A stretch of DNA of 64,000 bases from Desulfuromonas sp964536375 (GTDB lineage Bacteria > Desulfobacterota > Desulfuromonadia > Desulfuromonadales > Desulfuromonadaceae): positions 1 to 64,000 of the forward strand of contig CAZHXF010000012.1 of NCBI GenBank assembly GCA_964536375.1. The letters run 5' to 3'. Below are positions 1 through 8,935 of this stretch, piece by piece; the stretch's first letter is position 1, and each line of letters begins with the position of its first letter. A model generated the notes under the pieces. It saw only the letters and a program-made list of their open reading frames with translations, was not told the DNA's origin and made no database searches. The translations under genes were made by a program, and so were the position numbers.

Positions 1-21
1 GGTTATCTTGACACTGAACAC

Positions 22-52
22 AAAAAAGGCTGGGCAATGCCCAGCCTTTTTT
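22..52. terminator. Bidirectional intrinsic terminator after the porin gene
   Basis: The stem GGCTGGGC/GCCCAGCC is flanked by six A on one side and six T on the other, so it can end transcription from either strand. It lies about 20 bases beyond the porin stop codon on the minus strand. Confidence 0.85.
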
Positions 53-70
53 ACTTAAACGAAAACCATT

Positions 71-1474
71 TTAGAACTTGTAACGGATGCGTGAACTAAC
101 GATAAATACATCTTCGTCAGAGCTACCATCACAATCAACTTCATAGAAATCCATAGCATCATCAGCGGCTAAATAACCAAACTGAATTGCTGCCTCAGTC
201 TTGCTGAATAGTTTGTAGCTGGCATAGGCGTCAAATTCGAAACCGATGCTATCCTCTTTTTGCAAATCACCATTATCATCAACATACTCAATGTCTTCTG
301 CGGTCATCAAATACAGCGCAGCAACGCCAACTTTCAGCTTGTCAGTAGCCTGAAAGTCAAAGCCAATACGGTTCATTATCAAACCCTTATCTTGGATATA
401 TGGTGTTTCTGAAAAATAATCATCATCGTTGTAACCTTCGAACAGAACAACTGAGTACTGTGAGTTAATATCTACATCAGTAGATACAAAGGCATCAGCA
501 TCACTATCAGTATCGTCATCATCACCTGATGCATACCAGAAGGTATAGGTTAGCTTGCCTTTACCAACATTGGTACCTACATCAACATGAGCGAAGTAAC
601 CGCCAAAGTCGTACTCTTCCATCATGTCACCAAATTGGTACATAAAATCCCAATTGGCAAAAAAGCTGCCTGCCTTCATGCTGCCATCAACACCCAGGGT
701 GTAGAGATCTAAATCGTAACCACCAAATGATTTGGCATAATTTGCAGTTGGAGCTGAGACAAAACTAGTTGATGCTGCGGTTTCATCCCATACACTAGTT
801 GTGTAGTTATAAGCAACAGATGCAGGAGTAGTTACAGTATCTGTAGCTGTTGCACCATCGCTGGTCTGCCACAGACCAAAGAAACCAACTTTGGTACCTT
901 CTGCAGGCTTAAGATCATAGCGCACATAAAAAGCATCCAGATCTTCTGGACTATTATCGGTATCAACTACTTGATAACCACGATACCAAGCTACAGTCAA
1001 ATCACCAGCACCAGCAGCAACTTTAAAATCAATACCTGTAACAGTTTCATTCCACAAGAACTTGTTAACATTGATAGGCATCAAACCACAGCGCACCCGA
1101 CCACCAGCTAAAGCAAAATCGGTAAAAGCCCAGCGGGTCTCAACATAGGTGCCATCACCTGAAAAAGAACCGCCACGATCGCCATTACCAAACTCAATGC
1201 CACCAACCTCAATAGCGTAAGTACCTTTGATAGCGCCATCATCGCTTGAAGCTGTAGTCCACAGGCGATACTTGATCTCAGCCATAGTATCATTGCTGGT
1301 ACCATCTGTGATTATGCCACGATCATATGTTTGACCGGCACCATTGAAAAAACTTGCATTGTTTGTGTACAGACGGAAGCGATGATTAAGATCACCATTA
1401 AAGGTAAAATCTACCGCGAAAGCGGGTGCTGCCATACACAGCACAAGCCCGAGGGCCACCATTACTCTCTTCAT
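71..1474 (-). CDS. Outer-membrane beta-barrel porin
   Basis: A 467-residue protein that probably forms a general diffusion channel in the outer membrane. The N-terminus is a clear Sec signal peptide (basic MKR, hydrophobic core, cleavage after AFA near residue 20). The mature part has alternating aromatic and polar beta-strand patterns, acidic Asp-rich loops, no cytoplasmic motifs, and ends in RIRYKF with the C-terminal Phe typical of barrel proteins. A strong ribosome site (AAGGAGG) precedes the ATG. The gene stands alone with its own terminator and a leader of about 380 bases. It resembles porins common in sulfur- and metal-reducing deltaproteobacteria, but the exact family is not certain and the substrate cannot be told from sequence. 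Confidence 0.8.
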   Translation of the reverse strand: MKRVMVALGLVLCMAAPAFAVDFTFNGDLNHRFRLYTNNASFFNGAGQTYDRGIITDGTSNDTMAEIKYRLWTTASSDDGAIKGTYAIEVGGIEFGNGDRGGSFSGDGTYVETRWAFTDFALAGGRVRCGLMPINVNKFLWNETVTGIDFKVAAGAGDLTVAWYRGYQVVDTDNSPEDLDAFYVRYDLKPAEGTKVGFFGLWQTSDGATATDTVTTPASVAYNYTTSVWDETAASTSFVSAPTANYAKSFGGYDLDLYTLGVDGSMKAGSFFANWDFMYQFGDMMEEYDFGGYFAHVDVGTNVGKGKLTYTFWYASGDDDDTDSDADAFVSTDVDINSQYSVVLFEGYNDDDYFSETPYIQDKGLIMNRIGFDFQATDKLKVGVAALYLMTAEDIEYVDDNGDLQKEDSIGFEFDAYASYKLFSKTEAAIQFGYLAADDAMDFYEVDCDGSSDEDVFIVSSRIRYKF

Positions 1475-1503
1475 ACGTTGTTTCCTCCTTGTTTTCCCTA
1501 GTT

Positions 1504-1655
1504 AAAAAACTTGGTACCCATACCAAATGCAACCTGCAACAAGTTAATATGCTCGCCTCGCGTTACCAGTTTTACCATGGCATATTAACTTGAGCGTGCT
1601 ACAGAAACGACAACGGTGTTTTACTGTCCTGTTGTTAATTTCCACCAAACAACAG
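1504..1655 (-). promoter_or_regulatory. Structured 5' leader of the porin mRNA with attenuator-like hairpin
   Basis: Three inverted repeats lie between the likely promoter and the porin start: an 8-bp stem (1629-1636/1648-1655), a perfect 13-bp stem (1540-1552/1580-1592, 27-base loop), and a short stem TTGGTA/TACCAA (1511-1526) followed on the minus strand by six T. The last one looks like a weak intrinsic terminator just upstream of the ribosome site. Leader control is an inference; no known riboswitch class was recognised. Confidence 0.4.
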
Positions 1656-1862
1656 TTTACCTCTTATTTTCTCTTCTAAAAGTGTTGCATCTTGTATACC
1701 AAAAGAAGAACTGCGCTACCACTAACCGGTAACACCCTAGAATCAATATGATTTAATCACCACACCCATGAGACCATCAACCACTAAATGTTATTTATTG
1801 TCATGCTTACGCCATATTTAGTGTCTATTCATCCACACCGAGTCAAATAAACCTGCGTTCTA

Positions 1863-1890
1863 TTTATAATTAGCCAGCAACTATTGTCAA
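1863..1890 (-). promoter_or_regulatory. Sigma-70-type promoter for the porin
   Basis: A perfect -35 (TTGACA, 1885-1890 on the minus strand) and a -10 TATAAA (1863-1868) are separated by 16 bases. Transcription would start near 1856 and give a leader of about 380 bases. The stretch from 1891 to 1987 is AT-rich and holds nothing else recognised. Confidence 0.6.
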
Positions 1891-1987
1891 GAAAATTTGT
1901 ATATTTATTTTCATATAATCAGGTCGTTACACACCGACACGCACAAAATACCAGATAACATTGTTTTGCGTTGTCAAATAAACGTAA

Positions 1988-2026
1988 AAAAGCGCCTCCC
2001 CAGAAATAGAAATCTGAGAGGCGCTT
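1988..2026 (-). terminator. Intrinsic terminator of the phosphoribosyltransferase gene
   Basis: On the minus strand AAGCGCCTC pairs with GAGGCGCTT, followed by a run of T. The loop sequence is almost identical to that of the groEL terminator at 3027-3072. Confidence 0.8.
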
Positions 2027-2125
2027 GTGGTCAACAAACTAGAAACATCTCGGACAAGTGTATAGCACCAGTCCTGCCCAAAGACAAGTTAAGTCCGGTG
2101 GTTATCCAATACCACCTTAATCCTG

Positions 2126-2866
2126 CTACTTAAAGCCTTTAGAGCGTAATCTGAGATGCGTTTCTTTCCTAGCCTTAGTGAGTCTATTTCTAATTTCGTC
2201 AACTGTTCGGAAACCAATGAGGTAGGTTGCTTCGTTGGCAGTAAGCGCCTGCGGGGCAATACTGAAAATTTCTTGGATGTCATACTTATACCTCCCTAAT
2301 AATTTCTTAAGCACTGGTTTGGCCACAGCCAATCGTTTATCACGACCAGCATTTACTAAAACTATTACCGCCACGACACAACCACCTTGGGCAATAATAA
2401 AATTGGCCAAATCGGCTACGGTCCCACCCATATTGGTAACATCATCAACCAGAACATATTGAGCACCACTTACAACTTCACCGACAAATTGTGAGCGCAA
2501 GCTCAAGCGCTCCATCGGATCAGCTCCAGTGTGAAAGACTCGGTTAATTTGTACTATATCAGTTTCTACCTGCCCTCGCATTACCATAGCACTCGCTGCC
2601 GCAAGCACTTGAGGGATAGCATTGTCACCAGTAACTTCTTGCGCATGTGGTGCAACGAATATTGCATCCTCCGGCAATAAGGGTTGCAGTGATGCTAAAA
2701 ATTCGAGGGCAAGATCTGCGATAAGTTCTACTGCGGACTCTTTGCTCCCTGCTTTAGCAGCCCGATAATGTGGGTGTGCTTGCAAAGATGAGTCGTTATC
2801 ATACAACCAGTGTGGCTGTACAACTGATTCAGGAAAAGGATGTTCTCGACAATTTGTAAAATTCAT
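2126..2866 (-). CDS. Phosphoribosyltransferase-fold protein, substrate unknown
   Basis: A 246-residue protein with the type I phosphoribosyltransferase PRPP-binding loop VLVDDVTNMGGT near residues 137-148, preceded by hydrophobic strands and followed by FIIAQGGCVVAVIVLVNAG, the usual helix and strand after the loop. Such proteins transfer ribose 5-phosphate from PRPP to a base, or act as PRPP-sensing regulators. The N-terminal 60 residues (FPESVVQPHWLYDND) do not match the nucleotide-salvage enzymes I know. The gene is monocistronic with its own terminator, so neighbours give no clue to the substrate. The TAG stop and the ATG with AGAAGAAG upstream fit well. Confidence 0.65.
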   Translation of the reverse strand: MNFTNCREHPFPESVVQPHWLYDNDSSLQAHPHYRAAKAGSKESAVELIADLALEFLASLQPLLPEDAIFVAPHAQEVTGDNAIPQVLAAASAMVMRGQVETDIVQINRVFHTGADPMERLSLRSQFVGEVVSGAQYVLVDDVTNMGGTVADLANFIIAQGGCVVAVIVLVNAGRDKRLAVAKPVLKKLLGRYKYDIQEIFSIAPQALTANEATYLIGFRTVDEIRNRLTKARKETHLRLRSKGFK

Positions 2867-3026
2867 ATGCTTCTTCTGGTTAACACTTGGAACCCGACAA
2901 GAATCAGAAACCTATGTAGAGCTGAACAACTACAAGTATTTGTTTTACTGTAGCAAAGCCACTACTGTTCGACAACAATATTTAAAAACAAGTCAATTGC
3001 AGTGTCACACTAAAATCTAAAAACAC

Positions 3027-3072
3027 AAAAGCGCCTCCCCAGAAATAGAAATCTGAGAAGGCGCTTATTTTT
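3027..3072 (-). terminator. Intrinsic terminator of the groES-groEL operon
   Basis: Minus-strand stem AAGCGCC(T)TCTC...GGGGAGGCGCTT, followed by TTGTGTTTTT. It lies about 40 bases past the groEL stop and shares its stem and loop with the terminator at 1988-2026. Confidence 0.8.
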
Positions 3073-3111
3073 TCTAGCTATATATCTATGGAGCTATGCA
3101 GCTGGCAAATG

Positions 3112-4749
3112 TTACATCATGCCGCCCATACCACCCATACCGCCTGGCATTGCTGGCATGCCACCAGCATCATCGCCCTTAACATCAGCGATACATGCTT
3201 CTGTAGTCAGCATCAAACCGGCGATAGAAGCCGCATTTTGCAACGCGCTGCGGGTTACCTTGGTTGGATCAAGGATACCAGCCTCGAGCAGATCAACATA
3301 CTCATCAGTTGCCGCGTTCAGACCATAAGAGCCAGTGCCGTTTTTCACGTTATTAACTACAATAGAACCTTCGAGACCAGCGTTAGCGGCAATCTGACGC
3401 AAAGGCTCTTCGAGCGCACGCTTAATGATTTGCACACCAAAGGCTTGCTCACCGATAACGTCCAGAGCGTCAACTGCTGCGATGCAGCGGATAAGGGCTA
3501 CACCACCTCCAGGGACGATGCCCTCTTCAACAGCAGCACGAGTTGCATGCAGAGCATCTTCAACGCGGGCTTTTTTCTCTTTCATTTCAGTTTCTGTTGC
3601 AGCACCAACTTTAACTACGGCTACGCCGCCTACCAGTTTAGCCAAACGCTCTTGCAGTTTATCACGATCATATTCGCTGCTGGTCTCTTCGATCTGGGCA
3701 CGAATTACTTTAACGCGACCGCTGATCGCAGCTTCATCGCCAGCACCATCAATGATAGTGGTATTGTCTTTAGAAACAACTACGCGCTTAGCAGTACCTA
3801 GCATATCTTCTGTAGCGTTCTCCAGAGTGAAGCCCATCTCTTCGCAGACAACCTGACCACCGGTCAAAACTGCGATATCTTCTAGCATCGCCTTGCGACG
3901 ATCACCAAAACCTGGAGCCTTAACTGCTACAACGTTCAGAGTACCACGCAGCTTGTTAACAACCAGAGTTGCCAGAGCTTCGCCGTCAACATCCTCAGCG
4001 ATAATCATCAGTGGACGACCTTGCTTGGCAACCGGCTCCAGAATAGGCAGGAGCTCACGCATGTTGGAGATTTTTTTGTCGTAAATCAGAATAGCTGGAT
4101 CATCCATGGCATTTTCCATACGCTCTGAATCAGAGACAAAGTATGGTGACAGATAACCACGATCAAACTGCATACCTTCAACAGTTTCCAGTGAGGTCTC
4201 CATAGACTTGGCTTCTTCTACGGTAATAACACCCTCTTTACCTACTTTATCCATGGCTTCAGCGATGATATTGCCGATGGTCTCATCGCTGTTAGCAGAG
4301 ATAGTACCAACCTGAGCAATCTCCTTGTGGTTAGCGATAGGCTTGGACAAGTCGCGCAGTGAGGCGACCGCAGCTTCGATAGCTTTGTCGATACCGCGCT
4401 TGATGCCCATTGGGTTGTGACCCGCGCTGACCAGTTTTACCCCTTCGCGGTAAATAGCTTGCGCGAGAACAGTAGCAGTTGTAGTACCGTCACCAGCGAT
4501 ATCGGAAGTTTTGGAAGCAACCTCTTTAACCAGTTGCGCGCCCATATTTTCAAACTTGTCTTCCAGTTCAATCTCACGTGCAACAGTAACGCCGTCCTTG
4601 GTAATCAGAGGAGCACCATAGGATTTTTCGATAACAACATTGCGCCCTTTAGGACCCAAGGTAACTTTTACGGTATCAGCAAGAACATTAACCCCTGCCA
4701 AAATGCTTGCGCGTGCTTTTTCGGAAAATCTGATTTCTTTTGCAGCCAT
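3112..4749 (-). CDS. groEL: Chaperonin GroEL (60 kDa)
   Basis: A 545-residue group I chaperonin that forms the double-ring ATP-driven folding chamber in the cytoplasm with the GroES lid. Recognisable features are the start MAAKEIRFSEKAR, the nucleotide motifs TLGPKGRNVV and GDGTTTATVLAQ, the apical-domain segment RGYLSPYFV, and the flexible Gly/Met-rich C-terminal tail (GGMPAMPGGMGGMGGMM). Length is normal. It is the second gene of the groES-groEL operon, 58 bases after groES, so it shares the CIRCE-controlled promoter and has its own terminator. Confidence 0.98.
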   Translation of the reverse strand: MAAKEIRFSEKARASILAGVNVLADTVKVTLGPKGRNVVIEKSYGAPLITKDGVTVAREIELEDKFENMGAQLVKEVASKTSDIAGDGTTTATVLAQAIYREGVKLVSAGHNPMGIKRGIDKAIEAAVASLRDLSKPIANHKEIAQVGTISANSDETIGNIIAEAMDKVGKEGVITVEEAKSMETSLETVEGMQFDRGYLSPYFVSDSERMENAMDDPAILIYDKKISNMRELLPILEPVAKQGRPLMIIAEDVDGEALATLVVNKLRGTLNVVAVKAPGFGDRRKAMLEDIAVLTGGQVVCEEMGFTLENATEDMLGTAKRVVVSKDNTTIIDGAGDEAAISGRVKVIRAQIEETSSEYDRDKLQERLAKLVGGVAVVKVGAATETEMKEKKARVEDALHATRAAVEEGIVPGGGVALIRCIAAVDALDVIGEQAFGVQIIKRALEEPLRQIAANAGLEGSIVVNNVKNGTGSYGLNAATDEYVDLLEAGILDPTKVTRSALQNAASIAGLMLTTEACIADVKGDDAGGMPAMPGGMGGMGGMM

Positions 4750-4807
4750 TGTAGTGAACTCCTGTAGATATTTATTAGTTCTAAAGATAAAAACTTATCA
4801 GTTGTAT

Positions 4808-5101
4808 TTACTTTTCTACCACGCCGAAGATATCATCTTCACGCATCATCAAATAAGCTTTGCCATCAACTTTGATTTCGCTACCCGCGTACTTACCAAA
4901 CAACACCCGGTCACCAACCTTAAGATCCATTGCCACAATTTTACCTTCAGAGGTAATTTTGCCCTTACCCACAGCGATAACAACGCCTTCCTGTGGTTTT
5001 TCCTTAGAAGCAGTATCAGGGATGATAATGCCGCCAGCAGTTTTGGTCTCTTCTTCTACGCATTCTACAATAATGCGATCTTGCAGAGGTCTGATGTTCA
5101 T
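4808..5101 (-). CDS. groES: Co-chaperonin GroES (10 kDa)
   Basis: A 97-residue co-chaperonin that caps the GroEL ring. It starts MNIRPLQDRIIVE, contains the mobile-loop region (EETKTAGGIIIPDTA, about residues 17-32) and ends in the GROES core strand SEIKVDGKAYLMMREDDIFGVVE. Length is standard. A good ribosome site (AAAGGAGA) lies about 7 bases before the ATG. It is the first gene of the operon, downstream of a perfect CIRCE element, so control by HrcA is expected; hrcA is not in this window. Confidence 0.98.
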   Translation of the reverse strand: MNIRPLQDRIIVECVEEETKTAGGIIIPDTASKEKPQEGVVIAVGKGKITSEGKIVAMDLKVGDRVLFGKYAGSEIKVDGKAYLMMREDDIFGVVEK

Positions 5102-5229
5102 GCTCTGTCTCCTTTGTTAAATGATTGATAGTTGGCGTTATGCCTAAATTAGTATAACTGTTCAAATGTATGACAACCGCACTTTGCGTGTTGACCTGCC
5201 GCTGAATCAGTCGCAAGCTAAATAGCCGT

Positions 5230-5256
5230 TTAGCACTCACAACCATTGAGTGCTAA
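5230..5256. promoter_or_regulatory. CIRCE operator (HrcA binding site)
   Basis: TTAGCACTC (5230-5238), nine bases, then GAGTGCTAA (5248-5256): an exact match to the CIRCE consensus TTAGCACTC-N9-GAGTGCTAA. It covers the expected transcription start region just downstream of the groES promoter, the classic place for HrcA repression relieved by heat. Confidence 0.97.
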
Positions 5257-5267
5257 CAACAGGGCTA

Positions 5268-5295
5268 AATATAATCAGTGCTAGCTGAAAGTCAA
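5268..5295 (-). promoter_or_regulatory. Sigma-70-type promoter of groES-groEL
   Basis: On the minus strand, -35 TTGACT (5290-5295) and -10 TATATT (5268-5273) with 16 bases between. The start site would fall near 5261, immediately upstream of the CIRCE operator. No heat-shock sigma-32-like sequence was noticed. Confidence 0.75.
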
Positions 5296-5554
5296 GGGTT
5301 AACTCAGGAAAAAACATCCGGATAGCATAAGAAGTATCGCTCAACTATCAAAGAGCTTCAATCCGACGCAGTATATATTCGCCAATTGCCATAAACACAC
5401 CCCCAGCGCACAGCTTAAGACAAGGGGATCAGCACAAATAGTTGACAGGTTATTTCAGCCGTGATAAACCACAAAATTCAGCACAAAATAGTTTATATTT
5501 CATGTAGTTGCACTAAACTAAACAGCTGCAATTCCTCTTGAAAGGAACAGATAA

Positions 5555-6631
5555 ATGGCAAAAAAACTTTTTATTCCCGGTCCGGTTGAAGTTGGAGCCG
5601 ATGTCTTTGCCGCCATGTCAGTACCCATGATTGGTCACCGCATGCCAGAATACGCTACCCTGCATGCCAGTGTCACCTCGCAACTGCAGTCCCTGCTCAA
5701 CACCAGCGACCCGGTTTTTCTCTCCACTTCCAGTGCTTTTGGCATCATGGAAGGGGCAGTGCGCAACCTGGTGCAAAAACGCTGCGCCAACTTTGCTAAC
5801 GGTGCTTTCAGTACTAAATGGCACGATGTAACCAAGAGTTGTGGTATAGCTGCCGATCTGTTCAGCGCTGAGTGGGGTCAACCTATTAGCGCAGAAATGG
5901 TTGATGCTGCACTCGCCAGCGGTGATTACGATGCCATGACCATGGTACACAATGAAACATCCACCGGTGTTATGTCGCCATTAGCGGAAATTGCTCAGGT
6001 AATGAAAAAATATCCCTATGTTTCCTTCATTGTCGATAGCGTATCTTCCATGACTGCGGTACCGATAGATTTTAAAGCATTAGGTTTGGATGTATGCCTG
6101 GCGGGAGTGCAAAAAGCTTTTGGTCTACCACCGGGACTAGCAGTGTGCGCAGTGTCGCGCCATGCTCTGGATAAAGCCAAAGCCACTCCGAATCGCGGCT
6201 ATTACTTTGACTTTGAACAATTTGAAAAAAATGACCTGAAACACAACACCCCCAGCACCCCGTGCATCAGCCTGATATACGGTCTGGACTTCCAGTTAAA
6301 GAAAATGTTCAAGGAGGGGTTGGCTAATCGCTATCAACGCCACGCTGAAATGGCTGAAGCTACACGCAGCTGGCTGCTAAGCCAAGGGTTTGGATTGTTT
6401 GCCGCGGACGGGCATCGCTCCATGACGCTGACCAGTGGTAGCAATGACGGTAGCATCAATCTGGAAAAGCTGAAAAAACTAGCTGGCGAACGCGGTTATG
6501 CTATGGATAACGGCTACGGCAAGATCAAGAATACCACCTTCCGCATTCCACACATGGCCGACATGACCATGGCTGACATGCAGGAATATTTTGCCCTATT
6601 GGATGAGTTACTTCCTCAGGTACGTAGCTAA
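5555..6631 (+). CDS. Class V aminotransferase (serine-pyruvate / alanine-glyoxylate type)
   Basis: A 358-residue PLP-dependent enzyme of aminotransferase class V. Visible family features are the N-terminal FIPGPVEVGADVFAAM, the small-residue turn STSSAFGIMEGAVRN, FIVDSVSSMTAVPIDF with the PLP-contacting Asp, and GVQKAFGLPPGLA carrying the Schiff-base Lys (about residue 190). Related enzymes move amino groups among serine, alanine, pyruvate and glyoxylate; phosphoserine aminotransferase activity is an alternative that cannot be excluded. It is monocistronic with ribosome site AAAGGAA. A possible promoter (TTGACA at 5442-5447, poor -10 TAAACC) lies upstream. Confidence 0.8.
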   Translation: MAKKLFIPGPVEVGADVFAAMSVPMIGHRMPEYATLHASVTSQLQSLLNTSDPVFLSTSSAFGIMEGAVRNLVQKRCANFANGAFSTKWHDVTKSCGIAADLFSAEWGQPISAEMVDAALASGDYDAMTMVHNETSTGVMSPLAEIAQVMKKYPYVSFIVDSVSSMTAVPIDFKALGLDVCLAGVQKAFGLPPGLAVCAVSRHALDKAKATPNRGYYFDFEQFEKNDLKHNTPSTPCISLIYGLDFQLKKMFKEGLANRYQRHAEMAEATRSWLLSQGFGLFAADGHRSMTLTSGSNDGSINLEKLKKLAGERGYAMDNGYGKIKNTTFRIPHMADMTMADMQEYFALLDELLPQVRS

Positions 6632-6637
6632 TAGATT

Positions 6638-6676
6638 GGTGTGGGTTGCCTGACAGTTATCTGGGCAATCCACACC
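6638..6676. terminator. Hairpin between convergent aminotransferase and helicase genes
   Basis: GGTGTGGGTTGCC (6638-6650) pairs with GGCAATCCACACC (6664-6676) apart from one G-U/A-C position. It fills the short gap between two convergent stop codons and probably ends both transcripts, although no clear T run follows. Confidence 0.5.
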
Positions 6677-8935
6677 TCAGTCTAATTCCAAACCGGCAAA
6701 TTTAAGCAGCAACTTCTTGGGTCCAAAACGATTAAAATAGACAATCACTTTCTCTTTATCCCCAACACCCTCCAAGCGCCGCACCGTACCAATGCCAAAG
6801 CGGGCATGACGGACACGACTGCCAATGTGAAACCCCTGCTGTGATGGTGGCACGGCTTCCACCTCTATAACTTGGTGCTCAGCAACAAGTGCCGATACGC
6901 CCCCAACGGCACCAGCAGTTCGGGCACTACCCGCGGTGGAGGAATTTATCTCAGTTGCTGAACTGGATGGATGTTGCTGAAACAGCGCCGCCAGATTATG
7001 TCCAGATTTCTTGGGTACCGGTGGAGCAGCTGGCTTAGCCAACAGCTCATCCGGTACCTCGGCCAAAAAACGGCTGGGCGGATTATATTGGTAGCTCCCG
7101 TAAATACGTCGCCGTTGCGCATGGGTTAAATACAACTTCTCCATGGCACGCGTCATCCCTACGTAGCACAAACGGCGCTCCTCTTCCAGCTTATCGCCAC
7201 CATCAGTACAGCGTGCCGACGGAAAGATGCCCTCCTCCAATCCAGTGATAAACACCACCGGAAATTCCAGACCCTTAGCAGCGTGAAGTGTCATCAAAGT
7301 CACCCGATCCTGGCTAGCATCGTAGGCATCAAGATCAGTTACCAGCGCAATTTGCTCCAGATAATCCTGCAAGCTAAGGTCGCGCCCGCGACGCTCCTCC
7401 ATACCAGCCAACAGCTGATCAAGGTTGTTGAGGCGATCTTTGCCCTCCTGAGTATTCTCACCCTTGAGCATCTGCTCGTAGCCACTCTCACTAATAATTT
7501 CAGCCGTCAATTGGGGATAGGGTATCCGCGCCAGACGTTGACTGAAATCCTCCATCATGGCAACAAAAGCCGCTACTTTTTTTGCTGCTGCCCCGCTAAG
7601 AGTTCCATTCTCCAGTGCCAGAGTACAGGCCGGATAAAAACCACCAGCCTGTTGATCAAATTGCGCTATCTTGGCAACAGTGCTGGCACCAATACCGCGC
7701 GTCGGAACATTGATGATCCGTTGCGCCGAGATAGAATCGGCGGGATTGGTCAACACCCGCAGATAGGCGAGAATATCCTTAACTTCCATCCTGGTGAAAA
7801 AGCGCATACCACCAAACATCACATACGGGATGTGGGTACTAACCAACGCCTCTTCCAGCACCCGCGACTGAGCATTGGTACGATACAGTATGGCAATATC
7901 GCGCAACGGTATTTCTTGGCGCTGCAAGCGTTGCAACTCGGCAACAACATAACGCGCTTCATCCAGATCGTCGGACAACGACTCCATAGTCAGCAATTCA
8001 CCACCATGCTTTTCGGTCCATAGCGTTTTCCCCGTACGACCGACATTGTTGGCCACCACCGTTGAAGCGGCCAGCAAAATATTGGCAGTGGAGCGGTAAT
8101 TCTGTTCTAGTCTGATGGTGGTACAACCGGGATTATCGCGCTCAAAACCGAGTATGTTGCCCACTTCGGCACCACGCCAGCGGTAGATAGACTGATCGTC
8201 ATCGCCGACCACGCATAGGTTTCCATGCACCGATGACAACTGCTGCACCAGACGATACTGCACCAGATTAGTATCCTGAAACTCATCTACCAGCATATAT
8301 AAAAAACGTTCGGCGTAGCGCTGCAAAATATCTGGGTGGTCAGCAAACAACTTGACGCAATAGAGCAACAAATCGCCAAAATCGAGGGCATTCGCACGCT
8401 TCATGCGCTGCTGATATTCAGCATAGACCTGCGCTATAAGCCGGTCATGCCCAGCATTTTGTGCCAAATCCTGCGGAAACTGTCCGCTATTTTTCGCCGC
8501 ATCTATTGCTCCAGCTGCTGCCCGTGCTTTTAGCACCTTGTCCGAAATGGCTAAATCTTTGAGGATATTTTTCAGCAGCCGTTCCCGATCTTGATCATCG
8601 TAAATACTAAACGATGGATCGAATCCGAGCACACTGATTTCGCGGCGTAAAATACGCACACAACTGGAATGAAAAGTGGACACCCACGGCGTATCGCGTT
8701 CAGAGAGCTGCGCCTCAATGCGCTGTTTCATCTCATTCGCCGCTTTATTGGTAAAGGTCACGGCAAGAATGCGCCATGCTGGCACACCTAGTTCGCGAAT
8801 AAGGTGGATAACCCGGCCGGTGATGGTGCTGGTTTTGCCTGATCCGGCTCCAGCCAAGATCAGCAACGGCCCCTGAGTATGGTGCACTGCTTTTAGTTGC
8901 TGTTCGTTTAGGCTAGGCGCGCCGCTACTCATCAT
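6677..8935 (-). CDS. pcrA: Superfamily 1A DNA helicase, PcrA/UvrD type
   Basis: A 752-residue 3'-5' ATP-dependent DNA helicase for excision and mismatch repair and for clearing replication obstacles. Motifs in order: Walker A AGAGSGKT (about 28-35), TFTNKAANEMK (Ia), DEFQDTN (Walker B), VVGDDDQSIYRWRGA (III), LEQNYRST (IV), TLHAAKGLEFPVVFITGLEEG (V) and EERRLCYVGMTRA (VI). The last 50 residues (RVRHARFGIGTVRRLEGVGD to FAGLELD) are the Tudor-like C-terminal domain of PcrA/UvrD, which separates it from Rep. Its start overlaps the end of the clc gene by 11 bases, so translation is probably coupled. Confidence 0.93.
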   Translation of the reverse strand: MMSSGAPSLNEQQLKAVHHTQGPLLILAGAGSGKTSTITGRVIHLIRELGVPAWRILAVTFTNKAANEMKQRIEAQLSERDTPWVSTFHSSCVRILRREISVLGFDPSFSIYDDQDRERLLKNILKDLAISDKVLKARAAAGAIDAAKNSGQFPQDLAQNAGHDRLIAQVYAEYQQRMKRANALDFGDLLLYCVKLFADHPDILQRYAERFLYMLVDEFQDTNLVQYRLVQQLSSVHGNLCVVGDDDQSIYRWRGAEVGNILGFERDNPGCTTIRLEQNYRSTANILLAASTVVANNVGRTGKTLWTEKHGGELLTMESLSDDLDEARYVVAELQRLQRQEIPLRDIAILYRTNAQSRVLEEALVSTHIPYVMFGGMRFFTRMEVKDILAYLRVLTNPADSISAQRIINVPTRGIGASTVAKIAQFDQQAGGFYPACTLALENGTLSGAAAKKVAAFVAMMEDFSQRLARIPYPQLTAEIISESGYEQMLKGENTQEGKDRLNNLDQLLAGMEERRGRDLSLQDYLEQIALVTDLDAYDASQDRVTLMTLHAAKGLEFPVVFITGLEEGIFPSARCTDGGDKLEEERRLCYVGMTRAMEKLYLTHAQRRRIYGSYQYNPPSRFLAEVPDELLAKPAAPPVPKKSGHNLAALFQQHPSSSATEINSSTAGSARTAGAVGGVSALVAEHQVIEVEAVPPSQQGFHIGSRVRHARFGIGTVRRLEGVGDKEKVIVYFNRFGPKKLLLKFAGLELD

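Noticed and set aside
1897..2133. 78-codon plus-strand ORF in the porin/phosphoribosyltransferase gap
   Set aside because: It spans the terminator hairpin and overlaps the next gene; composition is like non-coding DNA.
3088..3801. Long open frame of 237 codons antisense to groEL
   Set aside because: It shadows the highly conserved groEL coding sequence, has no family features and reads through the groEL terminator region.
7283..8023. 246-codon frame antisense to the helicase gene
   Set aside because: Opposite a gene with all helicase motifs; no recognisable protein pattern and no ribosome site of note.
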